Positions 1 through 8,080 of a stretch of 64,000 nt of DNA are shown here, piece after piece (within the stretch, counting starts at the first letter, position 1; every line of letters starts with the position of its first letter). Origin of the DNA: Mycobacterium sp. SMC-4 (lineage in GTDB: Bacteria > Actinomycetota > Actinomycetes > Mycobacteriales > Mycobacteriaceae); the NCBI RefSeq assembly GCF_025263265.1, contig NZ_CP079869.1:3224001-3288000 (forward strand), written 5' to 3'. The notes beneath the pieces are model-generated. The model had not been told where the DNA came from, ran no database searches, and saw nothing but the letters and a program-made list of their open reading frames with translations. The position numbers and the translations under genes were made by a program.

Positions 1-222
1 GATGACGTTGAATACTTCGACGCGGCCGGTGATGTCGTCTTCCTCCATGATCTTGACCGCTGTGCGGGCAGTGAGGTCATAGCCGCCGCCGGGGCTGTTG
101 GGCACCATCATGCGCAGCCGGTGCAGCCCGGTGTCGTCGCCGCGGGTGACCCCGCAGGCCGACAGCAGCAGCGCGGCGACGAGGAGGCCGATGATGAGCC
201 TGAGTCGGCCCGAAGCGAACAT
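1..222 (-). CDS. TctC-type tricarboxylate transporter substrate-binding lipoprotein (5' part only)
   Basis: The first 74 codons are present; the rest lies left of the window. The reverse-strand reading opens with a short basic N-terminus and a hydrophobic stretch ending in the lipobox LLLSAC, so the mature protein should be anchored by a lipidated Cys. It continues with VPNSPGGGYD, the typical start of the Bug/TctC fold, which binds carboxylates such as citrate for TctAB uptake. The gene is divergent from a CitA/CitB-like two-component system 45 bp away, which fits control of carboxylate uptake by that system. The family call rests on the lipobox and one motif; the ligand is inferred. Confidence 0.8.
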   Translation of the reverse strand, partial: MFASGRLRLIIGLLVAALLLSACGVTRGDDTGLHRLRMMVPNSPGGGYDLTARTAVKIMEEDDITGRVEVFNVI

Positions 223-267
223 GTCGTCCCCTATTCATTGTGATGCTCAGCAATACTGGATCCTGCC

Positions 268-1950
268 GTGACCCAGGTCACTGATATGGAAGCAAAGGAA
301 GTATTGGTCATTAAGAACATCCGCCCGACGCGCTCGGCAGTCGTGGGGCTGCTGCGCGGTCGCAGTCTGGCCGGCCAGTTCCTGGCCTTTCAGCTTCTGG
401 TCGTCGCGGTGGTGCTGATCGCGGTGGCGGCGGTGTCGGTGGCCCAATCAGAAGCGGAGTTCCGCGAGGTGCGGGGACAGCGGATGATCGCGGTGGCCGA
501 GAACATGGCCTCGGCGCCCATCGTGCGGGACCGGCTGACCGATCCGTTCGCCGCGCGCACGCTGGCGCCCGAGGTCGACCGCGCGGTCGCGTTGTCCGGC
601 GCCACCATGGCTGAGATCCTCGCCCCGGACGGCGTGGTGCGGGTGTCGTCGGTGCCGTCGCGGGTGGGCGCGCGGGTCGATCTGGGGCTGAGCCGGGCCG
701 ACGAGGGTCGCGCCTGGTTCGGTGATACCGACATCGACGGCGCCCACAGCCTGGTCGGGCAGGTGCCGGTGCTATCGACCGACGGCGAGGTGCTGGCCGT
801 CGCGTCGGTCAGCGAGAGTTACCCCTCGATGTGGCGGCTGCTCAGCGGGGCCGGGGAGCGGCTGCTGGTGTACCTGGGGTTGGGCGCGGCGTTGGGTCTG
901 GTGGCGTCCTGGCTGTTGTCACGGCGGATCAAGCGCCACACCCGTGGACTGGAAGTGGCCGAGATCGCGAGTCTGGCCGATCACCGGGAAGCATTGCTGC
1001 ACAGCATCCGCGAAGGCGTGATCGCGGTCAACAACGACGGACAGATCACCGTGCTCAACGACAGCGCCCAGGATCTGCTGGACGTGCCCGCCGACGCGGT
1101 CGGTCAACAGGTCGACTCCGTCGGTATCGATTCCTCTGTCGTGGCCTTTCTCGTCCCGGGCGAGGACGCTCGCACCACCGACTCTGGCGAAGACACCGTG
1201 ATCACCACGAGGACCCGGGTGCTGGCGTTGAGCAGGCGTGCTGCCAGCAGCGGCGGCCGGCGTATCGGCACCGTGACGACGATGCGCGACAGCACCGAAT
1301 TGGCTGGGCTGCAGGGCCAGTTGTCCTCACACAAGAGTGTGACCGACACGTTGCGGGCACAGACCCACGAGTTCGCCAACCAACTACACACGATCTCGGG
1401 TTTGGTCCAGCTCGGCGAGTACGATGCGGTACGTGATCTGGTGGGGACGTTGACTCGTCGGCGCGCCGAGATCAGCGATGCGGTGACCCAACGGATCTCC
1501 GACCCGGCTGTGGCCGCCCTGCTGATCGCCAAGACGTCACTGGCAGCCGAGAGTGGAGTGGCGCTGCAACTGAACCCCAGGTCGCACCTGACGGCGCTCG
1601 ACCCGGCGTTGGCCACCGATGTCATCACGTTGCTGGGCAACCTGATCGACAACGCGGTGGATGTCTCGGTCGGGTCGGCGGCCACGCAGGTGATGGTCCA
1701 CATCGACGACCGCGAGGGCCTGATGATCTCGGTGGCCGACTCCGGACCCGGTGTGCCTGAACACCTTCGGGAGGCCATCTTTGCCCGCGGGGTCACATCG
1801 AAGTCTGATGTGCCCGGCGGTCGGGGCATCGGATTGGCGCTGGTGCGGTTGGTGACTGCGCAGCACGGCGGCAGTGTCGAGGTCAGTGACGCCCCGGGCG
1901 GCGGGGCCCGCTTCGAGGTGCGGCTGACCGGGGCGTCCCATCATGGTTGA
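268..1950 (+). CDS. CitA/DcuS-family sensor histidine kinase
   Basis: Membrane sensor kinase of 560 residues. It has TM helix 1 (about 38-59), an extracytoplasmic sensor domain (about 60-195), TM helix 2 (about 199-217), a PAS-like region (about 240-345), a dimerisation helix with THEFANQLHT (phospho-acceptor His367), and an HATPase_c domain with N box LIDNAVD (N462), DSGPGVP and GRGIGLAL. This order is typical of carboxylate sensors. The GTG at 268 is the first start; ATG 286 is in frame, and the conserved part begins only near residue 32, so the start is uncertain. It overlaps the response-regulator gene by 8 bp. With divergent tctC beside it, citrate or another di/tricarboxylate is the inferred signal. 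Confidence 0.88.
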   Translation: MTQVTDMEAKEVLVIKNIRPTRSAVVGLLRGRSLAGQFLAFQLLVVAVVLIAVAAVSVAQSEAEFREVRGQRMIAVAENMASAPIVRDRLTDPFAARTLAPEVDRAVALSGATMAEILAPDGVVRVSSVPSRVGARVDLGLSRADEGRAWFGDTDIDGAHSLVGQVPVLSTDGEVLAVASVSESYPSMWRLLSGAGERLLVYLGLGAALGLVASWLLSRRIKRHTRGLEVAEIASLADHREALLHSIREGVIAVNNDGQITVLNDSAQDLLDVPADAVGQQVDSVGIDSSVVAFLVPGEDARTTDSGEDTVITTRTRVLALSRRAASSGGRRIGTVTTMRDSTELAGLQGQLSSHKSVTDTLRAQTHEFANQLHTISGLVQLGEYDAVRDLVGTLTRRRAEISDAVTQRISDPAVAALLIAKTSLAAESGVALQLNPRSHLTALDPALATDVITLLGNLIDNAVDVSVGSAATQVMVHIDDREGLMISVADSGPGVPEHLREAIFARGVTSKSDVPGGRGIGLALVRLVTAQHGGSVEVSDAPGGGARFEVRLTGASHHG

Positions 1951-2620
1951 CGTGCTTGTCGTCGACGACGACTTCATGGTCGCCGAGATCCACCGGCGAT
2001 TCGTGGACCGGGTCAATGGGTTCCGCGCCGTGGGGGTCGCGCGCAGCGGAGCGGAAGCGCTGGCCTCCACCCGCAGGCTGCGGCCGCAGTTGATCCTGCT
2101 CGACGTCTACCTGCCCGATATGACAGGCCTGGATGTGCTGCACCGCTTGCGGTCTGAAGGCGACCGGGTCGACGTCATCATGATCACGGCAGCACGTGAA
2201 CTCGACACGGTACGGGGTGCGCTCGACGGTGGGGCTGCCGACTACCTGATCAAGCCGTTCGAGTTTCCCCATCTGGAGGCCAAATTGCAGGCCTACGCCG
2301 CACGCGCCGATGCGCTGCAGGCGCCCGGCGGTGTCGACCAAAGTCTGATCGACACCCTGTTCGGCGGCCCGTCGGTCACCTCGGCCAAGGTGTTGCCCAA
2401 GGGCCTGGGCGCCGAGACCGGCGAACTGGTTCTCACCGCCGTACGTGATGCCGGTGAGGTGTCGGCAGCTGAATGCGCTGATGCGGTGGGCATCTCACGG
2501 GTCAGCGCCCGCCGGTACCTGGAGCACTACCTCAGCGAGGGCATCCTGGAACTGCGCCTGCAGTACGGCGTGGGCAGGCCGGAACGCCGATACCGGATCG
2601 CCCGCCAGATGGCGCGCTGA
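1943..2620 (+). CDS. CitB/DcuR-family response regulator
   Basis: A 225-residue partner of the preceding kinase, translationally coupled by an 8-bp overlap. The receiver domain (about 1-120) has the acidic pocket VDDD, phospho-acceptor Asp54 (ILLDVYLPD), Thr82 and Lys104 (YLIKPF). The C-terminal region (about 160-222) carries a helix-turn-helix around SAAECADAVGISRVSARRY and the end GRPERRYR, as in the CitT/CitB output domain. It probably activates the divergent tctC operon, by analogy with carboxylate-responsive systems; its operator is not evident. Confidence 0.88.
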   Translation: MVDVLVVDDDFMVAEIHRRFVDRVNGFRAVGVARSGAEALASTRRLRPQLILLDVYLPDMTGLDVLHRLRSEGDRVDVIMITAARELDTVRGALDGGAADYLIKPFEFPHLEAKLQAYAARADALQAPGGVDQSLIDTLFGGPSVTSAKVLPKGLGAETGELVLTAVRDAGEVSAAECADAVGISRVSARRYLEHYLSEGILELRLQYGVGRPERRYRIARQMAR

Positions 2621-2646
2621 AACGCCGCCGACGTGACGACGGAAAA

Positions 2647-2656
2647 ATATCGATAT
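2647..2656. promoter_or_regulatory. Palindrome ATATCGATAT in AT-rich leader, candidate operator
   Basis: A perfect 10-bp palindrome lies in a short AT-rich stretch 174 bp before the oxidoreductase start. A related element, ATTTCGATATG (3878-3888), lies upstream of the GntR-family gene that follows. Shared TCGATAT cores before a regulator and its neighbour suggest an operator for that regulator. This is inference only. Confidence 0.3.
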
Positions 2657-2829
2657 ATCCTGCAAATATCGGCTCTAGATGTTAGATTCGCACGAAGCCG
2701 GCGATTCCCAGAGCACGGAACCTGCTTCGTGATCAGCGCCAACAACCGGTCTGCGCCATCCTCCGCCGCGTGCACGTCCCGGCGACGGGACATCGCGGTG
2801 TGGCCACGAGATACCGAGGAACAGCTCAC

Positions 2830-3768
2830 GTGAAAGCGAATGACGCAAAGATGGCGCGCACAATCCAATTCAGCGAGTACGGCACTTCCGAAGTGCTCCG
2901 CGTGGTCGATGCTCCGGTTCCCACCGCTGGGCCCGGGCAAGTGCGGGTTGCGGTGCGCGCAGCCGGCGTCAACCCCATCGATGCGAAGATCATGCAGGGT
3001 TTCATGCGCGAGGTGGTGCCACTCGAGTTACCGGCCGGGCTCGGATCGGATGTGGCCGGGGTTGTCGATCAGGTCGGCGCCGGCGTCACCGCGTTCGGCG
3101 TTGGCGATGAGGTCATGGGGAGTTCACTGACACCCGCGATATCCGAGTACGCACTGGCGGACTCGGCCAACCTGATCACCAAACCAGCTGAGATCGCCTG
3201 GGAGGTGGCTGGCAGCGTCGCTGGTGCGGGCGGCACCGCTTGGTCTGTCCTCGACCGTCTGCGGATTCGGGCGGGCGAAACCCTGCTCGTCCACGCCGCC
3301 GCCGGCGGGGTGGGCACGTTCGCGGTTCAGCTCGCTGTCGCACGGGGCGCACGGGTGATCGGCACGGCCAGCGAACGAAACTTCGACTACCTGGAATCCA
3401 TCGGCGCCGAGCCGGTCCGCTACGGCGACGGACTTGGCGACCGCGTCCGCGCCATGACACCCAACGGGGTGGACGCCGTGCTGGACGCATCCGGCCGCGG
3501 CGAGATCCCGCTCTCGATCAAACTTGCCGGCGGCCCCCAGCGGGTACTGACTTTGGTCGCATTCGACGCCGCCGACAGCGGAATTCAGATCTTCGTCGGA
3601 GGAACCGGCGATGATCGTGGTCCTGCCCTGCGCGAGATCGTCGCGCTCATCGAGGGCGGATCGCTCACCGTCCCGATCTGGCGCGCATTCCCGTTGGCCG
3701 AGACCGCCGCTGCCCTGCAGATCAGCATGGCTGCCCACCTCCGCGGCAAGATCGTGGTATTGCCGTAA
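2830..3768 (+). CDS. Zinc-less NADP-dependent alcohol dehydrogenase / quinone oxidoreductase-like protein
   Basis: Medium-chain dehydrogenase/reductase of 312 residues. The N-terminal GroES-like domain has VRAAGVNPIDAKI, and the Rossmann domain has the nucleotide loop AAAGGVG (about 156-162). No zinc-binding Cys/His set is visible, which points to the quinone-reductase branch, reducing quinones or enones with NADPH. GTG 2830 was chosen because GAGGA (2816-2820) lies 9 bp before it; ATG 2851 is an in-frame alternative. The GntR-family gene follows in the same direction, so co-regulation is plausible. The substrate is unknown. Confidence 0.82.
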   Translation: MKANDAKMARTIQFSEYGTSEVLRVVDAPVPTAGPGQVRVAVRAAGVNPIDAKIMQGFMREVVPLELPAGLGSDVAGVVDQVGAGVTAFGVGDEVMGSSLTPAISEYALADSANLITKPAEIAWEVAGSVAGAGGTAWSVLDRLRIRAGETLLVHAAAGGVGTFAVQLAVARGARVIGTASERNFDYLESIGAEPVRYGDGLGDRVRAMTPNGVDAVLDASGRGEIPLSIKLAGGPQRVLTLVAFDAADSGIQIFVGGTGDDRGPALREIVALIEGGSLTVPIWRAFPLAETAAALQISMAAHLRGKIVVLP

Positions 3769-3929
3769 TCTGCGCGCGCAAGCTGCGTTGGTCGCCGTGT
3801 GCAGCCGTGCGCCCGACCCGGCGATCACCATGCCGATGAAACGACGCACCGGTGGTCAATAGCGTTAAATACCAACAATTTCGATATGCTACACACTTCA
3901 TCCACTATCTGAGGCAGGAGTTGGCCGCT

Positions 3930-4601
3930 GTGACTCGGACCGCAGAGGTGTATGACGTGATCCTCGCCGAGCTGCTCGATGGACAGCTCGCCCCGGGTCA
4001 GAAACTCCCACTCGTCGCGATCGCCGCGCGTTTCGGAGTGAGTCAGTCCGTGATTCGCGAGGCGCTGACCCGGCTTGCCGAGCAGGGCTTCGTTGTCGCG
4101 ACACCGCAACGCGGGTTCAGAGTGCGCGAACTGTCCGTCGAAGACATCCAGTGCCTGACCGAAGCCCGCGTACAGACGGAGACGGCTGCGCTGCGACTGG
4201 CGATCACGCGCGGCGACGTGCATTGGGAGGCAGGCGTCCTCACCTCGCATCACCTGCTGGATCAGACACCGTTCTTCAACGACGACCACACCGTCAACGA
4301 GGAGTGGAATACCCGGCACCGCGAGTTCCACCGCGCATTGCTGGCCGGGTGCAAAAACCCCTGGCTGGACAGAATCGCACAGGCGATGCGCGACAACGCC
4401 GAGCTCTATCGACGCTGGTACCTGGTGTTGGCCGAAGGCCAGCCGCACAATTTCGCGATCGAGCACGACCAGCTCAAAGACCTTGCGCTGGCCCGAGATG
4501 CCGACGCCGCGGTCGCGCAGCTCACCGAACACATCGAGCGGGCACCGCGCGAGTTGATCGCGCACGCGACCGAGCACGGAATCGACGACTTCGGTGGCTG
4601 A
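3930..4601 (+). CDS. GntR-family transcriptional regulator with FCD domain
   Basis: A 223-residue FadR-type regulator. The N-terminal winged helix (about 5-70) includes LAPGQKLP, the recognition region FGVSQSVIREAL and the wing TPQRGFRV. The C-terminal helical FCD domain (about 78-215) has RHREFHRALLAGC, whose His residues usually bind metal or ligand. GTG 3930 has GGCAGGAG nine bases upstream, and an in-frame upstream extension has no ribosome site. Such regulators usually control their own and adjacent genes in response to a small acid; the dehydrogenase at 2830 is the likely target. Confidence 0.88.
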   Translation: MTRTAEVYDVILAELLDGQLAPGQKLPLVAIAARFGVSQSVIREALTRLAEQGFVVATPQRGFRVRELSVEDIQCLTEARVQTETAALRLAITRGDVHWEAGVLTSHHLLDQTPFFNDDHTVNEEWNTRHREFHRALLAGCKNPWLDRIAQAMRDNAELYRRWYLVLAEGQPHNFAIEHDQLKDLALARDADAAVAQLTEHIERAPRELIAHATEHGIDDFGG

Positions 4602-4714
4602 CGCGAGCCGCCAGAGCGCTCCCCTACGGCTCCCAATCCCCCACAGCCGCGCGACCGTACACCTCGATCACTCGCTGCGACAGGCTGATTGCCGTAGACA
4701 CCTGGACAATGCTC

Positions 4715-5647
4715 TCATCGGGTCGACCACCGGTTCGGATCGATCTCCAGCATGTCACGGTCCCAGCCAGCCAGATCGGCGGCCGCACGGTAGGTGAACT
4801 CGAGGAAGTCCAGCACGCACTGATCGGGATCGCGCGACGTGCGCGCAGTCTCGTAAGGAAGAAGGTACTGGCGCAATTCGGGATGGTAGAAGGCTCCCTC
4901 AGGACGCCCGGCAACATCGGCATAGCCCGCAGGCTCAGGATAGGCGTACGAGTAGAACGCGCCTTCGTCTGCGCCACCGGGCCAGAATCCGCAGCTGCTC
5001 AGCTCGTGCGAATAGCCCTCCACCATGACCCAGTCGCCACAGTTCGGTGCACCCCCCGGGTGCGGAGGCGCCGGCCGACCAGAGAACCGGCTGCAGGCCA
5101 AATCAAAAGAGCCCCAGAAGAAATGGACCGGACTGACCTTGCCGACGAATCGGGAGCGGAACTGGCTGATCACCCGGTCGGCCTGCACGAGCTGTTGCCA
5201 GAATGCTCCCGCCGCGGAGGGGTCGTAGCCCGCATGTTGGTCCTCGGCGAATGGAATGGCCGGATCCACCTCGTTGGGTCCGTCCGAGATCCGCGCCACG
5301 ACACCCAGCCGGTCCAACATTGCCATCATGTCGCCGTGGAACTGGGCCACTGACTTGTCTGGCAATTCCATGGAATCAGCACTACCGTCACTCACCCGCA
5401 CCGCGAGGCAGTGGTCGACGAAGTCGAACTCGATGTCGAAAACACGCGTGCCTACCGGAATCGCCGACGTGGTGAGCCCGCGCGGTGTCACGTACAACGG
5501 TACTTGCCACCAATGATTCAGCATCGGAGCGTGGGCCAAGCGCACCTTGCCGACAATCTGGGTCCACATGTGCAACGTTCGGCGCGTCGGCTCCCAATCG
5601 TCGACGCGCAGAGACGGCCAGTTGCCGTCGGCAAGAGAACGGGTCAT
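4715..5647 (-). CDS. DUF5996 family protein
   Basis: A 310-residue soluble protein. It matches the DUF5996 family as recalled: an N-terminal WPSL...W..TR.TLH.WTQIVGK segment, then NHWWQVPLYV and RGLTTS, and a Trp/Tyr-rich C-terminal half with VHFFWGSFDLA and a PGG/CGFWPGG segment. No signal peptide or membrane helix is visible. ATG 5647 is preceded by AAAGG at 5-bp spacing. The molecular function is unknown. It is a single gene convergent with the GntR gene; the 113 bp between them hold nothing recognisable. Confidence 0.82.
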   Translation of the reverse strand: MTRSLADGNWPSLRVDDWEPTRRTLHMWTQIVGKVRLAHAPMLNHWWQVPLYVTPRGLTTSAIPVGTRVFDIEFDFVDHCLAVRVSDGSADSMELPDKSVAQFHGDMMAMLDRLGVVARISDGPNEVDPAIPFAEDQHAGYDPSAAGAFWQQLVQADRVISQFRSRFVGKVSPVHFFWGSFDLACSRFSGRPAPPHPGGAPNCGDWVMVEGYSHELSSCGFWPGGADEGAFYSYAYPEPAGYADVAGRPEGAFYHPELRQYLLPYETARTSRDPDQCVLDFLEFTYRAAADLAGWDRDMLEIDPNRWSTR

Positions 5648-5737
5648 GTCAGCCTTTCAATCGGTGGGCCGCAGTGAACATACTGCGGCCCGATCCGCGG
5701 ATCTAGCATCGTCTGCCCTGCTCGTCGGCTACCCCGC

Positions 5738-6453
5738 CTATCCCGCAGGCACGGTCACACGGTATGGGAAATAGAGGCGACCGGAGGCGACATTCGCTGG
5801 CGCCACCACGACCTGCCTGGAACCGTCTCGAAATTGGGCGACATCGTGACCAGATATGCCCTGGAACTGGACCTGCAGGACGCGCGGTTGACTCCACTCT
5901 CCGTTGACCCCGAACTGGACGTCACCCATCACGGTGTGAAACATCGCGCCGCGGGCGTACTCCGACAGTTCGGCGTCATCAAGACCACCGGTCGCTTCGA
6001 CGGCTTGGGCGACGACCTGCAGCTGGGCATAGGCCAGCGGCGCCATGTAGTGCCCGAGCAGGTCGACGCCTGCGTCAGCGGCGCGACTCTGGTACGTGGC
6101 GAGCAACTCCTGAACACCCGGAAACGCCATCGCGGGTACCGGCACCCAGTATTCGTAGTCACGAATCCGTTGAGCAGGGACCCGAGCGCCGCTTTCACTG
6201 CGGTGTTCTGAAGCCCGATCATGGCACCACCGACCAACGTCGGGCGGTACCGGTGTGCACTGATGGTGCGTACCAGACTGACCGAGTCGTCCAGGTAGGA
6301 GCAGAGGAAGAGCACGTCGCAACTACTGTCGGCGACGGCATCGATGACCGGCACGAAGTCCTCGGTGTCTAGTGAATATGTTCGCTCGTACCCGATCTCG
6401 ATGTGGTAGTTTCCCGCGTTGGCCTTGGCCCCGAGGACGGGATTGCGGGAGAA
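5738..6453 (-). pseudogene. Truncated, frameshifted amino-acid ABC transporter substrate-binding protein
   Basis: Remnant of a LivK/Peripla_BP_6-type binding protein. One reading frame carries YERTYSLDTEDFVPVI and GGAMIGLQNTAVKAALGSLLNGFV; near position 6160 the homology moves to another frame with DYEYWVPVPAMAFPGVQ and continues to the stop. The N-terminal lobe and signal peptide are missing: recognisable sequence begins near 6453, exactly where a broken VOC gene begins on the other strand. Both a frameshift and a 5' deletion are therefore present, so no functional transporter component is expected. Confidence 0.8.
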
Positions 6454-6456
6454 CGA

Positions 6457-6696
6457 TTGCACTGGGGACCGGGCCGGCACGGACCGGGCCACAACCTGTT
6501 CACTTATCATTGGGATCCCGATGGCAACACCGTTGAACTGTTCACCCAACTAGACGTCATTCACGACGAGTCCACGGGATATTTCGAACCCCGTCCCTGG
6601 CATCAGCAGAACCCGCAGTACCCGCGGACCTGGGAGGTCGACATAGCCACGATCAACATGTGGGGCCCGGTCGATGAAGCGGAACTCCAACGTTGA
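6457..6696 (+). pseudogene. 3' fragment of a VOC-family (glyoxalase/extradiol dioxygenase-like) gene
   Basis: About 79 codons match the C-terminal end of vicinal-oxygen-chelate proteins: GRHGPGHNLFTYHWDPDGN followed by VELFTQ, with the metal-ligand Glu in the usual position, then a WxxxxP-rich tail ending ELQR. The earlier modules are absent. The remnant starts within a few bases of the truncated ABC binding-protein gene on the opposite strand, so both 5' ends appear lost in one deletion. No ribosome site or start belongs to it. Confidence 0.72.
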
Positions 6697-6750
6697 CCGA
6701 CCAGACCAGGGGCCGTCATTTCCCGGCCCGCGTTGCGCGCAAGGAGTGGC

Positions 6751-8049
6751 ATGCTCTCACCGATTCCTGACTACCTGACCGAACAGCTCTCAGCCGTCGC
6801 GTCGCAGACCTCCGGCGCGCCGGCGGACTACATTCCCGAACTCGCCTCGGCCGACCCCGAACGTCTCGGTGCCGCCTTCGCCATGGTCGACGGAGCGATC
6901 TACGGCGCCGGCGATATCGACGTCGAGTTCACGATCCAATCGATCTCCAAGCCGTTCGCCTACGCGCTGGCCCTCACCGACCGAGGTTTCGACGCGGTGC
7001 TGGCCAAAGTCGGTGTCGAACCGTCGGGCGAGGCGTTCAACGAGCTGTCCCTGGAAGGCGGTTCGGGACGCCCGCTCAACCCGATGATCAACGCCGGTGC
7101 CCTCACCACCCACGCGCTGGCAGGGCCCGAGGGTCTGGATGCGCGGCAGCGACTGGAACGTGTCGTCGAGGGTCTTTCGGCGTTTGCCGGTCGCCGGTTG
7201 GCGATCGATGAATCGGTGTGTGCCTCGGAAATGGCGCACGCGCACCGCAATCTGGCCATCGCCCACATGCTCCGTAGCTACGACATCCTCACCGAGGACC
7301 CAGCCTCGGTCGTCGACGGTTACACCCGGCAGTGCTCCCTACGTGTCACCGCGCGCGACTTGGCGATAATGGCAGCGACATTGGCCAACCATGGCGTCAA
7401 TCCGCTCTCCGGCGAGCGGGTGGTTCCCGAGCCCGTCGTTCGTCAGGTTCTGAGTGTCATGTCCACCTGCGGTATGTATGACGCTGCCGGCGACTGGGCG
7501 ACCCAGGTCGGCATCCCCGCCAAGAGCGGTGTGGCCGGGGGCCTGATCGGCGCCCTTCCCGGTCAGATCGGGATCGCCACGTTCTCACCACGATTGGACT
7601 CCCACGGCAACAGTGTTCGCGGTGTGGCACTGTTCGGGCGGTTCTCCTCCGACATGGGTCTGCATGTGATGGAAGTTCCCGCCGCCGCCCGTGCGGTTGT
7701 GCGGTCCAATCACGTCACGGGCGCCGGACCGGAGGCAGTCAGGGTCTTCCAGTTGCAGGGCGGGATCCGATTCGCCGGCGCGGAGCGGGTGGTTCGAGAG
7801 GTCGCAGCGACCGCGCCGGTGGAAGTCAGGGTGGCGCTGGACCTCACGATGGTGTACTCGATCGACGACGTCGCCCGTCGCATCCTGCTGGAAATCGTCC
7901 GGCGGCTCAGCCTCGAAGGTCGCGACGTCTACCTGATCGACCCGGAATCCCTCGTCCCAGACCCCGACCCGGGCACCGGCGGACGGGTGACGGTGATCAG
8001 CCATGTCACACAACTCGGCGGTACCGTCGCACAGGCTGACCGCGGATAA
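6751..8049 (+). CDS. glsA: Glutaminase with C-terminal STAS domain
   Basis: A 432-residue protein; glutaminase hydrolyses glutamine to glutamate and ammonia. The serine-dependent beta-lactamase-like fold (about 1-310) has QSISK (Gln63, nucleophile Ser64 and Lys67 of the SxxK motif), NPMINAGA, SEMAHAHRN, GYTRQCS, CGMYD and AKSGVAGG. Residues about 325-425 form an added STAS-like domain, an anti-sigma-antagonist fold found in some bacterial glutaminases, which may regulate activity or partners. ATG 6751 has AAGGAG four bases upstream. It is convergent with the giant hydrolase gene, 31 bp apart. Usual glutaminases have about 310 residues. Confidence 0.92.
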   Translation: MLSPIPDYLTEQLSAVASQTSGAPADYIPELASADPERLGAAFAMVDGAIYGAGDIDVEFTIQSISKPFAYALALTDRGFDAVLAKVGVEPSGEAFNELSLEGGSGRPLNPMINAGALTTHALAGPEGLDARQRLERVVEGLSAFAGRRLAIDESVCASEMAHAHRNLAIAHMLRSYDILTEDPASVVDGYTRQCSLRVTARDLAIMAATLANHGVNPLSGERVVPEPVVRQVLSVMSTCGMYDAAGDWATQVGIPAKSGVAGGLIGALPGQIGIATFSPRLDSHGNSVRGVALFGRFSSDMGLHVMEVPAAARAVVRSNHVTGAGPEAVRVFQLQGGIRFAGAERVVREVAATAPVEVRVALDLTMVYSIDDVARRILLEIVRRLSLEGRDVYLIDPESLVPDPDPGTGGRVTVISHVTQLGGTVAQADRG

Positions 8050-8080
8050 CCATCAACGAAGCGTCAGTCGCCTTCCTACC

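Noticed and set aside
4151..5353. A 400-codon plus-strand frame across the end of the GntR gene and the DUF5996 gene
   Set aside because: It runs through two recognisable genes in wrong frames, and its composition is typical of a shadow frame.
5738..6696. The broken gene pair considered as an insertion-sequence footprint
   Set aside because: No inverted repeats, target duplication or transposase sequence is visible at the junction; a plain deletion explains it.
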